A DNA stretch of 64,000 nucleotides from Polyangium jinanense (GCF_028435365.1 NZ_JAGTJJ010000003.1:434001-498000), one strand, 5' to 3'; counted from the stretch's first letter, positions 33,930-42,777 are shown. Numbers and translations are program-made. Notes: a model not told the origin generated them from the letters alone.

Positions 33930-34058
33930 ACGTGGAGCTTCGTCCAAAACGCCCGGATTGACGAGCCCTCCCGCACCTTGCCCGCGTGACGGCGTGCGCT
34001 ACATGACAGGGAATCTAGGCGAGGCGCGGTTGTTGGTCGGGTGGGGTGCGCGGGCCGG

Positions 34059-34616
34059 ATGAATTTGCTCCATACGCTAGAAATCCACGCATCGCAGATC
34101 TTCGTGGGCGTGGGGGTCTTCGGCGTGAGCCTCGCGCTCAGCCTGGCCGTGGTGGCGCTCGTGATCGTCCGGCTGGAGCCCGATCATTTCGAGGAGACGC
34201 GCGGCCCGGGTCGGTTCCTCGCCGATCGTCCGGCCTGGCAGCGCGCCCTCGGGATCGCCGGAAAGAACTTGCTCGGGTTTTTCCTGGTCATTCTGGGGAT
34301 CGTGCTCTCCCTGCCCGGCGTGCCAGGACAAGGGCTGCTCACGCTCTTCATCGGGCTCGTGCTCATGGATGTTCCGGGCAAACGCGCGATCGAGCGGCGG
34401 ATCATCGCGGTGCCAGCGGTCTTTCGTGCGTGCAACCGGCTGCGCGCTCGTTTCGACAAACCGCCGTTCACCCTAACGACGGGGCGGCGCGCGAAGGAAC
34501 GCGACGAGCTCGCGGACGAACGGATCCGGATCGGATTCGATCCGCGCGAGGGCCTCGGCGCGCGGAAGATCCCCCACGAAGAGCGCACGAAAGGCCCGCT
34601 TCAGCGCGACACGTGA
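34059..34616 (+). CDS. Membrane protein with PGPGW-type segment; 3' end uncertain
   Basis: A predicted 185-residue protein with helices at ~8-38 ('SQIFVGVGVFGVSLALSLAV') and ~72-105 (LLGFFLVILGIVLSLPGVPG and 'LLTLFIGLVLMDVPGK'). The G-P-G-x-G-containing loop and the following 'RALERR'-like basic region recall the putative transmembrane protein PGPGW family. The N-terminal 130 residues have normal composition, but residues ~139-185 are the antisense of the lpxA 3' end, overlapping it by 144 bases. So either the gene really overlaps, or the true stop was lost and the natural C-terminus is near 'RLRARFDKPPFTL'. A GTG at 34041 is an alternative start. Confidence 0.6.
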   Translation: MNLLHTLEIHASQIFVGVGVFGVSLALSLAVVALVIVRLEPDHFEETRGPGRFLADRPAWQRALGIAGKNLLGFFLVILGIVLSLPGVPGQGLLTLFIGLVLMDVPGKRAIERRIIAVPAVFRACNRLRARFDKPPFTLTTGRRAKERDELADERIRIGFDPREGLGARKIPHEERTKGPLQRDT

Positions 34617-35237
34617 TTCGAGCGGCACGCCCGTTCGTTCGAGCCCGACGCGGTTCAAAGCGCGCACACGCGCCCGGTTTCCCTCGGCGATGACGAACGG
34701 CGGCACGTCGCGCTCGACCATCGATCCACCCGCGAGGAACGAGCGCGCGCCCACGCGGACGAACGGCGCGACGGCGACGTGACCACCGGTCACCACGTAG
34801 TCCTCGAGCACGACGTGCCCCGCGAGCAATGTCCCGTTGGCGAGCGTCACGCGATCCCCCACGATCGCGTCGTGCGCGACGTGCACGCCCACCATGAAGA
34901 GACCCGCGCTTCCGATGCGTGTCACGCCGCCGCCATGCCCGGTGCCGCGGTGCGCTGTCACGTGCTCGCGAAAGACGTTGTCGTCGCCCACGACGAGCGT
35001 GGTCGGCTCGCCCGCGTACCTTCGATCCTGCGGCGCGCCGCCGAGCACCGCGAACGAATGGACCACGTTGCGACGCCCGATCCTGCTGCCCGCCGCGATC
35101 ACCGCGTGCGCGTCGATGCGGCAGCCGTCGCCGATCTCCGCGTCGCCCTCGATCACGGCGAACGGGCCCACGACGACGTCCGCGCCGAGCTTCGCCCCGG
35201 GATCGACGTGCGCGAGCGGATGGATCGAGACGGCCAC
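34473..35237 (-). CDS. lpxA: UDP-N-acetylglucosamine acyltransferase-like (LpxA)
   Basis: A 254-residue left-handed beta-helix acyltransferase, compared with ~262 for E. coli LpxA. Hexapeptide repeats run from residue ~3 ('IHPLAHVDPGAKLGADVVVG') to ~185. The catalytic His lies in 'GLFMVGVHVAHDAIVGD', matching LpxA's IAHD segment, and 'GGGVTRIGS' precedes it. The C-terminal helices include 'LNRVGLERTGV' and 'VALKRAFRALFVGD'. LpxA adds the first 3-hydroxyacyl chain of lipid A in the cytoplasm. No lpxB, lpxD or fabZ is adjacent, so a paralogous sugar acyltransferase remains possible. The GTG at 35237 gives the family N-terminus; the extra upstream frame is Arg/Ser noise. Confidence 0.85.
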   Translation of the reverse strand: MAVSIHPLAHVDPGAKLGADVVVGPFAVIEGDAEIGDGCRIDAHAVIAAGSRIGRRNVVHSFAVLGGAPQDRRYAGEPTTLVVGDDNVFREHVTAHRGTGHGGGVTRIGSAGLFMVGVHVAHDAIVGDRVTLANGTLLAGHVVLEDYVVTGGHVAVAPFVRVGARSFLAGGSMVERDVPPFVIAEGNRARVRALNRVGLERTGVPLESRVALKRAFRALFVGDLPRAEALARIESDPDPFVRELVAFLRAPPRR

Positions 35238-35355
35238 GGGCGGCGCATTCTCGTGACCCGCGCCGCGCTTGGCAAGGCGAACGCCATCAAAGAAGCGCCG
35301 CGCGAGGGCCGACCGGCCGAAGCCTGCACGGCGCCTCGCGCGGCTGCACGATCGG

Positions 35356-36183
35356 TTACTGGTTCGCGAAGTGGTACCGCGCCGCCACGGTCGCCGTGAT
35401 CGTGAGCTCACCCGGCTCGATCGTCGTCCTCAGCTCGCGCGACGCCTTCGCGATGCCCGCGTCGCGCCAGATCGGCGTCAGCCGGCCCTGCGAGCCATCC
35501 AGGCTGTGCAGCCCGAGCAACCGAACGCCCGACGAAGCCGCGAGGATCTTCGCGTTCCGCTCCGCGTCCACGACCGCGAGGTGCAACGCCTTGGCCTGCG
35601 CCTCCTCCGGGCGCGCGAGGAAGAACGAGATCCCCTCCACCACGTTCGCGCCCGCGCCGACGGCCGCGTCGATGACCTTCGCGGCCTGCGTCCCGAGCGC
35701 CTGCGCCTCCGCGAGCCGCAGCGTGACCGACAGCGTGTTCTGCGCGCGATAGCCGACGATCTTCGGCGCGCGGCCGGCCTCGGGCTTGCTCTGGACCGGA
35801 TGGATCTCCAGCGTCTCGGTCTGCAACGTGAGGCCCTCGAGGCCGAGCTTCTCGATCGCGCTCGTCACGAGCGCCATCTTGCGCGCGAGCTCGCTCTGCG
35901 CCTGATCCAGCGTCTTCGCCTGGACCTCGACCCCGAGCTCGGCGCGCATCGCGTCCGGCTTCGCCACGATCTTGCCCTCGCCGCTCGTCGTGATGAACTC
36001 CGTGAGCTGCTCTTGCAGGACGATGTTCGCCTGCGCCTTGTCGCCCTCCTGCGCCCCGGCGCCGCTGCTCTTCTCCGCGGTCTTGGCCTGCGAGGAAGCG
36101 GCCGGGAAAACGAACGACAGGAGTCCGAGCGCCAGGCCCGCGAGCCGCCGCGAGCCGATCCGAAGTCGTTTCGCCATTGCCAT
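35356..36183 (-). CDS. SIMPL domain (DUF541) exported protein
   Basis: A 275-residue protein. 'LAGLALGLLSFVFPAASSQA' is a signal peptide, probably cleaved after SQA. Residues ~60-270 match the SIMPL/DUF541 domain: 'ITTSGEGKIVAKPDAMRAELGV', 'SAIEKLGLEGLTLQTETLEI', 'YRAQNTLSVTLR', 'VVEGISFFLARPEEAQAKAL', and the final 'ELTITATVAARYHF'. DUF541 proteins are periplasmic, form large assemblies and have poorly understood roles (E. coli YggE affects oxidative stress). A GGGGGA site six bases upstream supports the ATG at 36183. It lies downstream of a terminator, so it has its own promoter. Confidence 0.9.
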   Translation of the reverse strand: MAMAKRLRIGSRRLAGLALGLLSFVFPAASSQAKTAEKSSGAGAQEGDKAQANIVLQEQLTEFITTSGEGKIVAKPDAMRAELGVEVQAKTLDQAQSELARKMALVTSAIEKLGLEGLTLQTETLEIHPVQSKPEAGRAPKIVGYRAQNTLSVTLRLAEAQALGTQAAKVIDAAVGAGANVVEGISFFLARPEEAQAKALHLAVVDAERNAKILAASSGVRLLGLHSLDGSQGRLTPIWRDAGIAKASRELRTTIEPGELTITATVAARYHFANQ

Positions 36184-36320
36184 GATGTCCCCCTTTCACG
36201 GCGCGGAGAGGCCTCTCCGCGCGCAATTCCCCCCGATGGCGGACGAGCCGCCGCGTGCATCCAGGGCGAGCGTGGGGCCCGAGCCGGGCTTTGACCAGAT
36301 GGGACGGACGGACGTCGCTC

Positions 36321-36364
36321 CGAAATGGAAACGGCCCGCTACGAAGGGAAAACGTAGCGGGCCG
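36321..36364 (-). terminator. Intrinsic terminator
   Basis: A perfect 12-bp stem (CGGCCCGCTACG at 36332-36343 with 36353-36364, loop of 9) lies 27 bases after the stop of the pseudokinase gene. On the minus strand it is followed by TTTCCATTTCG. It separates the pseudokinase/lipoprotein pair from the SIMPL gene downstream. Confidence 0.75.
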
Positions 36365-36391
36365 CCTCGGGGGAAATGCAGCGTCGAACGA

Positions 36392-38140
36392 TTACTTGCA
36401 CTTCTTGAAGAGACCGACCCCCGTGCATTTCGTGCCGGTCTTCGCCGTGCTCGTCGGCTTCGTCGTCGGCGTGGGGTTCGTCTTCGTCGTGCTGCCGCCG
36501 CCGCTGCCGCTCGACTTCGCGGTGTTCGCGGCCTGCGCCGTCTCTTTCGGGGCCTCGGCGAGCTTGTATTCCTTCTCGAACTTCTTGCCGGCCTCGATCG
36601 TGATGTCGTCGTTCTGCGTGACGTACCCGGCCTTCGAGAGCTCGACCTTGTGCGCGCCCGGCGCGAGCTTGAGCGTCGACGGATCCTCGATCGCCTTGTC
36701 GTCGACCTTGATCGTGTCGCAGCCCGGGCTGCACTTGATCGCGACCTCGACCTCCTCGGCCGCGGGCGGCGGCGTGGGCGGCGGCGTCTCGCCTGTGCTC
36801 GGGGGCGCCGCCGTGCTGTCACCGGTCGTGGTCGGCGCGCCCGTCGGCGTGATGGCGATCGGCGCGTTCGGGTCCTCGCCCTCTTTCTTGTCCTTGCCAC
36901 CCGCGATGATGAACGCGCCCACCGCGCCGCCGATCAAGAGGACCGCCGCGACGCCGATGATGATTGGCAGCTTCTTCGAGCCGCCGCCGGCATCCATCGG
37001 CAGGCGCGGCGCCGCCGTCGTCGGCGCCGCCGGGCCGGGGCCCGGGCCCATGCCCATGCCCATGCCCATGCCCATATCCGCGTTCGCCGGCCCGCCCGGA
37101 CCCATGCCGGGACCACCCATGCCGGGGCCGCCCATGCCCCCTCCGGGCGGAGGCGGCGGCGGGTAGCCCGAGCCATCATTCGAGCCGACGGGCTGGTACA
37201 CCGGCACCGCGGCCGTCGGGCCCATCGGATCGGCGCCGCCGATCGCGGGGAACGCGATGGTCGCGCTCGTGGCCATCTCGGGCATGTTCGCCGCGGCGGA
37301 GAAGGCCACGGCGAGCTCGCTGGCCTGGCGGAAGCGCTCGTTCGGATCGAGCGCGAGCGCGCGGTTGAAGACCGCATCGAGCACGGGCGAGACCATCGCG
37401 CCGAGCTCCTGCGCGCGCTGCGACGCGGGCTGGCGAGGGCCGACGAGCTCGTGTTGCCACGAGGCGAGGTCGGGCTGCGCGCCCTGGCAGGAGCGCCAGT
37501 ACGGCCGGCCCGTGAGCGCGTAGAAGAGCACGAGGCCCATCGCGAACACGTCGGCTGCGGGGCCCGCGGGCGCGCCGCCTTGCATCTGCTCGGGCGCGAC
37601 CCAGGGCGCGGCGATCGCGTAGCCCTCGTTCGTCTGGACGTAGCTCCGCGCGAGGCCCGCGCCGAAGTCCATGACGCGCACGGCGAAGCCTTGCGGCGCG
37701 ACGAACACGTTCGTCGGCTTGAGCGCGTGGTGCATGAGCTGCCGCACGTGGGCGTTGTCCAGCGTGCGCGCCATGTTCTGCGCGATCTGCGCGACCTCCT
37801 GCGGCGAGAGCGGGCGCTGCGAGACGAGCTGCGCGATCGACGGCGTTGGTGACAACTCCGTCACCGTGAAGGGCGCGGCGGTCTGCGGATCGTAGCCCGC
37901 GTCGAGGACCGGCAGCACGGCGTCGGGCGGCAGCCCGTTCGTCGCCGTGTAGATCTGCTCGATCATCGTCATCACTTCGGGGCGTTGCGCGATGTTCGGC
38001 GAGTAGATACGCACCGCCATCGCGCGCCCTGTCGCGTCGATGACGCGGTAGGTGGCCGAGGAGCCGCCGTGGCCCAGGAGGGCCTGGACCGAGTATTTTC
38101 CCGCGATGACGTAGCCGGGGGAGAGCTGGGGCGCGGTCAC
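36392..38140 (-). CDS. Predicted pseudokinase with membrane helix and PEGA-like domain
   Basis: A 582-residue protein whose N-terminal ~285 residues have the Hanks kinase fold, but the VAIK lysine is Arg44 ('MAVRIYSP'), and the HRD aspartate is Ala139 ('LMHHALKPTN'). DFG (158-160) and the loop Lys/Asn remain. Loss of two catalytic residues predicts a pseudokinase. A Pro/Gly/Met linker (with an MG repeat, ~340-375) leads to one membrane helix (~400-425, LPIIIGVAAVLLIGGAVGAFII). The C-terminal ~480-545 resembles a PEGA beta domain ('LKLAPGAHKVELSKAGY'). It starts with GTG behind an AAGGAA site, eight bases after the lipoprotein gene, and is probably co-expressed with it. Confidence 0.88.
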   Translation of the reverse strand: MTAPQLSPGYVIAGKYSVQALLGHGGSSATYRVIDATGRAMAVRIYSPNIAQRPEVMTMIEQIYTATNGLPPDAVLPVLDAGYDPQTAAPFTVTELSPTPSIAQLVSQRPLSPQEVAQIAQNMARTLDNAHVRQLMHHALKPTNVFVAPQGFAVRVMDFGAGLARSYVQTNEGYAIAAPWVAPEQMQGGAPAGPAADVFAMGLVLFYALTGRPYWRSCQGAQPDLASWQHELVGPRQPASQRAQELGAMVSPVLDAVFNRALALDPNERFRQASELAVAFSAAANMPEMATSATIAFPAIGGADPMGPTAAVPVYQPVGSNDGSGYPPPPPPGGGMGGPGMGGPGMGPGGPANADMGMGMGMGMGPGPGPAAPTTAAPRLPMDAGGGSKKLPIIIGVAAVLLIGGAVGAFIIAGGKDKKEGEDPNAPIAITPTGAPTTTGDSTAAPPSTGETPPPTPPPAAEEVEVAIKCSPGCDTIKVDDKAIEDPSTLKLAPGAHKVELSKAGYVTQNDDITIEAGKKFEKEYKLAEAPKETAQAANTAKSSGSGGGSTTKTNPTPTTKPTSTAKTGTKCTGVGLFKKCK

Positions 38141-38148
38141 GACGTTCC

Positions 38149-38787
38149 TTATTCGGCCTTGATGGACTCGATCGCCTTGCTCACCGCGCCCATGCCGGCC
38201 TCGTCATCGTCGGCCGCGAAGCCCAGGCCGAGCAGCGCGGGTTCGCCGTCCTTGAGCGGCGCCTGCAAGACGAGCAGTGTGCCCTTCTTCTTCGCGCGCT
38301 CCGAGCCCGCCGCGGTCCAGACGTTGAGCTTGACGCCGTTGACCTCTTGCGTGTTGTCCGGCTTCTTCCAGTTGACCTTGTAGCCCTTCGGCAGGGTGAC
38401 GGCGGTCGTCTTGATGAGCTCCGCGAGCGCCGCTTCACGCGCCGCTGCGTCCTTCTTCGCGTCCTTGTCCGGCGTGTACGAGCCGAACACGACGATCGCA
38501 CCCTCCTCCGAGGCCTGCGCGATCGTCTGCGCCTCGCCCTGCGCGTACGTCCACTTCTCTGCGGGTTGGAAGGCGATTTTGGCGCTCTTGACCTTGGCGC
38601 TCGTTTCCTTCGTCGCGGCGCACTTCTCGTCGAGCGACTCGCACTTCGGCGGCGGGGGCGGCGTCTCGACGGTTTTCGAGGCGCCCTCGTCGACCGGCGT
38701 CTCGGGTTCGGGTGTCTTCCCGCCGCAGGCCGCGGCCACGAGAAGCAGAGCGAGGGGAGCGATTGCTTTGAAGGTGCGGTAGACCAT
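38149..38787 (-). CDS. Predicted lipoprotein upstream of the pseudokinase
   Basis: A 212-residue exported protein. 'APLALLLVAAACGG' is a signal sequence with a lipobox-like Cys21, followed by a Pro/Glu linker (PETPVDEGAS...TPPPPPK). The globular part ~70-212 is mixed alpha/beta with 'KIAFQPAEKWTYAQGEAQTI', 'AIVVFGSYTPD', 'LPKGYKVNWKKPD' and 'KKKGTLLVLQAPL'. I do not recognise the family. It starts about 113 bases downstream of the next lipoprotein stop, and its stop lies eight bases before the pseudokinase start, so the two genes form an operon and may function together, for instance as ligand sensor and membrane partner (inference). Confidence 0.75.
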   Translation of the reverse strand: MVYRTFKAIAPLALLLVAAACGGKTPEPETPVDEGASKTVETPPPPPKCESLDEKCAATKETSAKVKSAKIAFQPAEKWTYAQGEAQTIAQASEEGAIVVFGSYTPDKDAKKDAAAREAALAELIKTTAVTLPKGYKVNWKKPDNTQEVNGVKLNVWTAAGSERAKKKGTLLVLQAPLKDGEPALLGLGFAADDDEAGMGAVSKAIESIKAE

Positions 38788-38900
38788 GCGCAAATCCGAG
38801 CGTGTCAGATGCCGACCGGCGTCCGCAAGTATTTCGGGTCTCGCCCCCCCCACCTTCGCCGCCGGATCCTGGGGCGCGGGGAGCGCACGGGAGACGAAGC

Positions 38901-39608
38901 TCAGGGCTTCTTCTTCATGCCGGGCAGGTAGGCCTTCTCCGGCGCCTGCTCGAGGAACTCGATCTTCTCGGCCGTCATGATCCCGTACTTCGGGTTCGCG
39001 GCGGCGCCGGAGCTCGCCTTCGTGAACGTCACCGCGTAGGTGCCCGTCACCTTGACCTTCGCCCCGACATTGGGGATCGGGTTCGGCAGGTCCGCGCCCC
39101 AGAACTCGTCGGCGAGCTTCGCCTCGCCTTCCTTGCCCTTCGGCTGTTTGTCGATCGCTTCGATCAGCGTGAAGACCTGGGCGAAGTTCGAGGCCCAGCC
39201 CATGACGTCGATCATGTCCTTCGTCTCGCCCTTCTCGTCGGCGATCGCGAAGGTCGGGATCGGCGCCTTGCAGTCCGGCGGATCGCCTTTGCCCGTCTTG
39301 TGGATCGAGCACGCCGGCGCGTCGGCGTAGTTCGTCTTGACGATGTAGCCGACGATCGAGACCTGCTTCGCGTTGACGTCCTCGAAGTGCACGCGGCTGC
39401 GGAGATCGTGCGTGATGCCCCAGATCGTGTACGCGCCGTCCGGCGTCTTCTTCTGCTTCTGCGGGAGCGTCGGCACGGCGGGGAGCGCGGCCTTTTTGCC
39501 GCTCACGGCGGGCTTGGCCTTGTACGGCTCCTCCGACGGTCCGCAGCCGAGCACGGCCGAGCCTGTCACGGAGGCGAGGGCGAAAACGAGTGCATGTCGG
39601 ACGTTCAT
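38901..39608 (-). CDS. Predicted lipoprotein, OB-like region
   Basis: A 235-residue exported protein. MNVRHALVFALASVTGSAVLGCG carries a signal peptide with a good lipobox (LGC, Cys22). A Lys/Pro linker follows. The mature domain alternates strands ('AYTIWGITHDLRSRVHFEDV', 'QVSIVGYIVKTNY', 'TFAIADEKGET', 'MIDVMGWASNFAQVF', 'GAKVKVTGTYAVTF'), consistent with an OB-like barrel, and ends with basic 'GMKKKP'. I do not recognise a family. It is separated from the next gene downstream by 113 bases, and from glgC (divergent) by 245 bases that contain no recognisable feature. Confidence 0.72.
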   Translation of the reverse strand: MNVRHALVFALASVTGSAVLGCGPSEEPYKAKPAVSGKKAALPAVPTLPQKQKKTPDGAYTIWGITHDLRSRVHFEDVNAKQVSIVGYIVKTNYADAPACSIHKTGKGDPPDCKAPIPTFAIADEKGETKDMIDVMGWASNFAQVFTLIEAIDKQPKGKEGEAKLADEFWGADLPNPIPNVGAKVKVTGTYAVTFTKASSGAAANPKYGIMTAEKIEFLEQAPEKAYLPGMKKKP

Positions 39609-39853
39609 GAGTCTCTCCGGGCCGCTCGAGGGTACGCCCTCGGGGACAGGCTGCCGCCCTGGGGCAGGGGGATTGGGCTGGAAAGGGCTAACACGATGGC
39701 GCACGGCGCGTAAAGAGATTCGCCGAAGGAGGGGAACCGACGCGCCTCGGTCCCTCATAATGAGGCGCTCGAGCAGGCCGACAGGCCCGTCCAAACTCGT
39801 CCCCGTCGTCGAGCGTCGCCTGGGCCACGAAGGTAGGGTAGTCTCCACGAACC

Positions 39854-41119
39854 ATGCGCGAGACGAAGCTGCGCGCCCCGTTCGAGACTTCACGTGTCCT
39901 CGTCATGATCCTGGCGGGTGGAGAGGGCCGGAGGCTCGGTCCTCTCACCTCGGATCGTGCCAAGCCGGCGGTTCCGTTCGGCGGGCGCTACCGGATCATC
40001 GACATCGTCCTCTCGAACTTCGTCAACTCGGGGCTGCACAAGATCAAGATCCTGACGCAGTACAAGAGCGCGTCGCTCGACGAACACATCGCGCGTGCGT
40101 GGCGCTTGTCGCCGATGCTCGACAACTTCATCGAGACGATCCCGGCGCAGCAGCGCACCGGCAAGAGCTGGTTCAAGGGCTCGGCCGACGCCGTCTACCA
40201 GACCCAGCACGTCATCACGGACGAGTCGCCCACGCACGTCTGCATCTTCGGCGGCGACCACGTCTACAAGATGGACATGCGCCAGATGCTCGACGAGCAC
40301 CTCGAGCGCTCTGCCGAGGTCACGGTCGCGGCCATCCCCGTCCCGCGCAAGGAGGCCACGCAGTTCGGCGTGATCGAGGCCGACGCGAGCGGCCGCATCA
40401 TCGCCTTCCACGAGAAGGTCCCCGATCCGCCGCCGATGCCCGGCCACCCCGATCTCGCCCTCGCCTCGATGGGCAACTACATCTTCAACACGGGCCACCT
40501 GCTCGACGCGCTCGAACAGGACGCGAAGAACGAGCAGAGCGCGCACGACTTCGGCCGCGACATCATCCCGTACATGGTCAAGAACGGCAGGCGCGCGTTC
40601 GTCTACGATTTCCAGACGAACCGCGTTCCCGGCGAGGACGAGGGCTCGAACGCCTACTGGCGCGACATCGGCACGATCGACGCCTACTGGGCCGCGCAGA
40701 TGGATCTCATCAGCGTGCAGCCCGCCTTCAACCTCTACAACCAGCGCTGGCCGATCCGCACCGCGATGAGCCACGATCCGCCGGCCAAGTTCGTCTTCCG
40801 CGACGAGTGGAACGCGCGCGTCGGCATCGCGACCGAGAGCCTCGTCTCGCTCGGCTGCATCATCTCCGGCGGCCGCATCCATCGGAGCGTCCTTTCGAAC
40901 CGCTGCCGCGTGAACTCCTTCAGCCATGTCGAGGAGAGCGTGCTTTTCGAGAATGTCGTGATCGGGAGGCATGCCAAGATCCGCCGCGCGATCATCGACA
41001 AGGACGTCGAGGTCCCCTCGGGGGCCGAGATCGGCTACAACCTCGAGGAAGACAGGAAGCGCTGGTACGTGAGCGAGGGCGGCATCGTCGTCATCCCCAA
41101 GCGCGCCAAGATCGGCTGA
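39854..41119 (+). CDS. glgC: Glucose-1-phosphate adenylyltransferase
   Basis: ADP-glucose pyrophosphorylase, the committed step of glycogen synthesis (glucose-1-P + ATP to ADP-glucose). 421 residues, standard length. The nucleotide motif is 'VMILAGGEGRRLGPLTSDRAKPAVPFGG' (residues ~17-44, with the conserved RLxPLT and KPAVPF segments). Further matches are 'SADAVYQTQHVI', 'FGGDHVYKMD', 'GNYIFNTG', and the sugar-phosphate region 'YWRDIGTIDAYW'. The C-terminal left-handed helix carries 'SVLSNRCRVNSFSHVEESVL'. It is the first gene of a plus-strand run, with a phosphoesterase gene starting within ten bases of its stop. Confidence 0.96.
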   Translation: MRETKLRAPFETSRVLVMILAGGEGRRLGPLTSDRAKPAVPFGGRYRIIDIVLSNFVNSGLHKIKILTQYKSASLDEHIARAWRLSPMLDNFIETIPAQQRTGKSWFKGSADAVYQTQHVITDESPTHVCIFGGDHVYKMDMRQMLDEHLERSAEVTVAAIPVPRKEATQFGVIEADASGRIIAFHEKVPDPPPMPGHPDLALASMGNYIFNTGHLLDALEQDAKNEQSAHDFGRDIIPYMVKNGRRAFVYDFQTNRVPGEDEGSNAYWRDIGTIDAYWAAQMDLISVQPAFNLYNQRWPIRTAMSHDPPAKFVFRDEWNARVGIATESLVSLGCIISGGRIHRSVLSNRCRVNSFSHVEESVLFENVVIGRHAKIRRAIIDKDVEVPSGAEIGYNLEEDRKRWYVSEGGIVVIPKRAKIG

Positions 41120-41128
41120 GCGGGAGTG

Positions 41129-41818
41129 ATGGGTCGAACGGTCGTGGTCGGCGACCTGCACGGATGCAGGTACGAGCTCGAGGATCTGCTAGGCCACATT
41201 GGGTTCGGCGCGGGCGATCAGCTGGTCTCCGTGGGGGACCTCGTCGTGCGTGGTCCCGATCCCGCGGGCACGATCGATCTGCTGCGCAAGCTCCAGGCGC
41301 GCGTCGTGCGTGGCAACCACGAGGATCGGCTCCTGCGCTACCGGCAGATGCCTCCGAGCATCGTGCCGCAACTCGGAAGCCTGCAGCGCGAGGTCGTGCG
41401 CGCCCTGCGCCGCAAGCACTGGGAGTTCCTCGCCTCGCTGCCGCTCTGGCTCGACCTGCCGGAGCACGGCCTGCGCGTCGTGCACGCGGGCGTCGATCCC
41501 GCGCTGCCGATCGAGCGCCAGAGCCCGCGTACGCTCATGTACGTGCGTTCGCTCAACGTGAGCGGCGTGCCCGAGGAGCGGCGCGGCTCGACCCTGTGGG
41601 GCGAGCGGTACGTGGGACCGCCGCATCTCGTCTTCGGGCACAACGCTCTCGAGCTCCCGCAGATCCACCGTGACGCGACGGGCATCGACACGGGCTGCGT
41701 GTACGGCGGCCGCCTCACGGCGATGGTGCTGCGCGCGGGTGAACACCCGCCTCCGCCCGAGGATCGGATGAGCGTCCTCGTGAGCGTGAAGGCGCGAAGG
41801 ACCTACTACCCGCGCTGA
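41129..41818 (+). CDS. PPP-family metallophosphoesterase (ApaH/PrpA-like)
   Basis: A 229-residue phosphoesterase. Metal-binding motifs are 'VVGDLHGCRYELEDLL' (GDxHG), 'VSVGDLVVRGPDP' (GDxVxRG, with Val where Asp is usual), 'VVRGNHEDRLLRY' (GNHE), 'LRVVHAGVDP' and 'VFGHNALELP'. The family includes diadenosine-tetraphosphate hydrolase ApaH and PrpA/PrpE Ser/Thr phosphatases. The order and length fit the ApaH/PrpE group, but substrate cannot be read. A GTG lies one codon upstream of the ATG used. It directly follows glgC and is likely co-transcribed. Confidence 0.88.
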   Translation: MGRTVVVGDLHGCRYELEDLLGHIGFGAGDQLVSVGDLVVRGPDPAGTIDLLRKLQARVVRGNHEDRLLRYRQMPPSIVPQLGSLQREVVRALRRKHWEFLASLPLWLDLPEHGLRVVHAGVDPALPIERQSPRTLMYVRSLNVSGVPEERRGSTLWGERYVGPPHLVFGHNALELPQIHRDATGIDTGCVYGGRLTAMVLRAGEHPPPPEDRMSVLVSVKARRTYYPR

Positions 41819-41874
41819 ACGAGCGATCGCACGGCTCTCGCCAACGGCGCGCGTTTCCGGCTACCCTCAGGCCC

Positions 41875-42777
41875 ATGCGCTCCGTCTGGCCTCGCCTCGC
41901 AGCGACGCTCGCCCTCACGGCTGCTTGCCATTCTGCGTTCGTCGTCGCGACGCCCTCCCTTGCGTTCGCGCAAGCTGCTCCCAAGGGCGACAAGGCCAGC
42001 GTCACTTCGCTCATCCAGCGCGGCAGTGCGCTCTTCGACGACGCCGAGTACGAAGAGTCGATCCAGACGCTCTCCGCCGCGCTCCTCCGCCCCGGCACGA
42101 GCAAGCAGGAGAAGATCGAGATCTACCGCCTGCTCGCCTACAACTACATCGTGCTCAAGCGCGTGGACGAGGCGGACGCCGCCGTGCGCGGGCTGCTCGT
42201 GCTCGACGAGACGTACACCTTGCCGCCGACCGAATCGCCGCGCTTCAAGGACTTCTTCAAGACGACGCGCGAGAAGTGGGAGGCCGAGGGCAAGCCGGGC
42301 CGCGAGACGATCGACTCGCCCGCGGCCGAAAAGCCGATCCGCATCATGCACACCTCGCCCGCGCAGGTGCCGCCGGGGACCTTGATCAAGCTCACGGGTC
42401 GCGTCGAGGATCCGGACGGCCGCGTGCGTGCGATGCAGCTCGCGTATCGCACGGGCGCCGATGGCAAGTTCGTCCTCGTGCCCGCGAGCTACACGCTCGG
42501 CGAGTTCCGCGCGCAGATCCCGAGCGACGCGGTCAAACCCCCGCTCGTCGAGTACTACCTGCAAGCGATCGACAAGGGCGGGTTGCCGCTCACCTCGCGT
42601 GGTGATGCCGCGACGCCGCTGCGCATCGCCGTGCCTGCGGCGCAAAAGGGCGGCGTCTTGTCGAGCCCGTGGTTCTGGGTGCCTGTCGGCCTCGCGGTCG
42701 TGGGCGGCGGCGTGGCCGCGACGTACTTCCTCCTCAACCAGCGGACCTCGACCGTGACGATTCGCGTGACGGAGTAG
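41875..42777 (+). CDS. Exported TPR-like protein with C-terminal membrane helix
   Basis: A 300-residue protein with a signal peptide (AATLALTAACHSAFVVATPSLAFA). Residues ~40-120 look like TPR helices ('LIQRGSALFDDAEYEESIQTL', 'IYRLLAYNYIVLKRVDEADAAV'). Residues ~150-235 form a beta domain of Ig-like pattern ('IMHTSPAQVPPGTLIKLTGRV', 'VEYYLQAIDKGGLPL'). A membrane helix lies at ~262-285 ('WFWVPVGLAVVGGGVAATYF') and a short beta tail ends the protein. This layout is common in myxobacterial envelope proteins of unknown role. It sits 56 bases after the phosphoesterase and 52 before prmA. Confidence 0.75.
   Translation: MRSVWPRLAATLALTAACHSAFVVATPSLAFAQAAPKGDKASVTSLIQRGSALFDDAEYEESIQTLSAALLRPGTSKQEKIEIYRLLAYNYIVLKRVDEADAAVRGLLVLDETYTLPPTESPRFKDFFKTTREKWEAEGKPGRETIDSPAAEKPIRIMHTSPAQVPPGTLIKLTGRVEDPDGRVRAMQLAYRTGADGKFVLVPASYTLGEFRAQIPSDAVKPPLVEYYLQAIDKGGLPLTSRGDAATPLRIAVPAAQKGGVLSSPWFWVPVGLAVVGGGVAATYFLLNQRTSTVTIRVTE

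Noticed and set aside
39373..41673. Plus-strand frame of about 766 codons across glgC
   Set aside because: Out-of-frame reading of glgC and the phosphoesterase, low-complexity Arg/Pro content.
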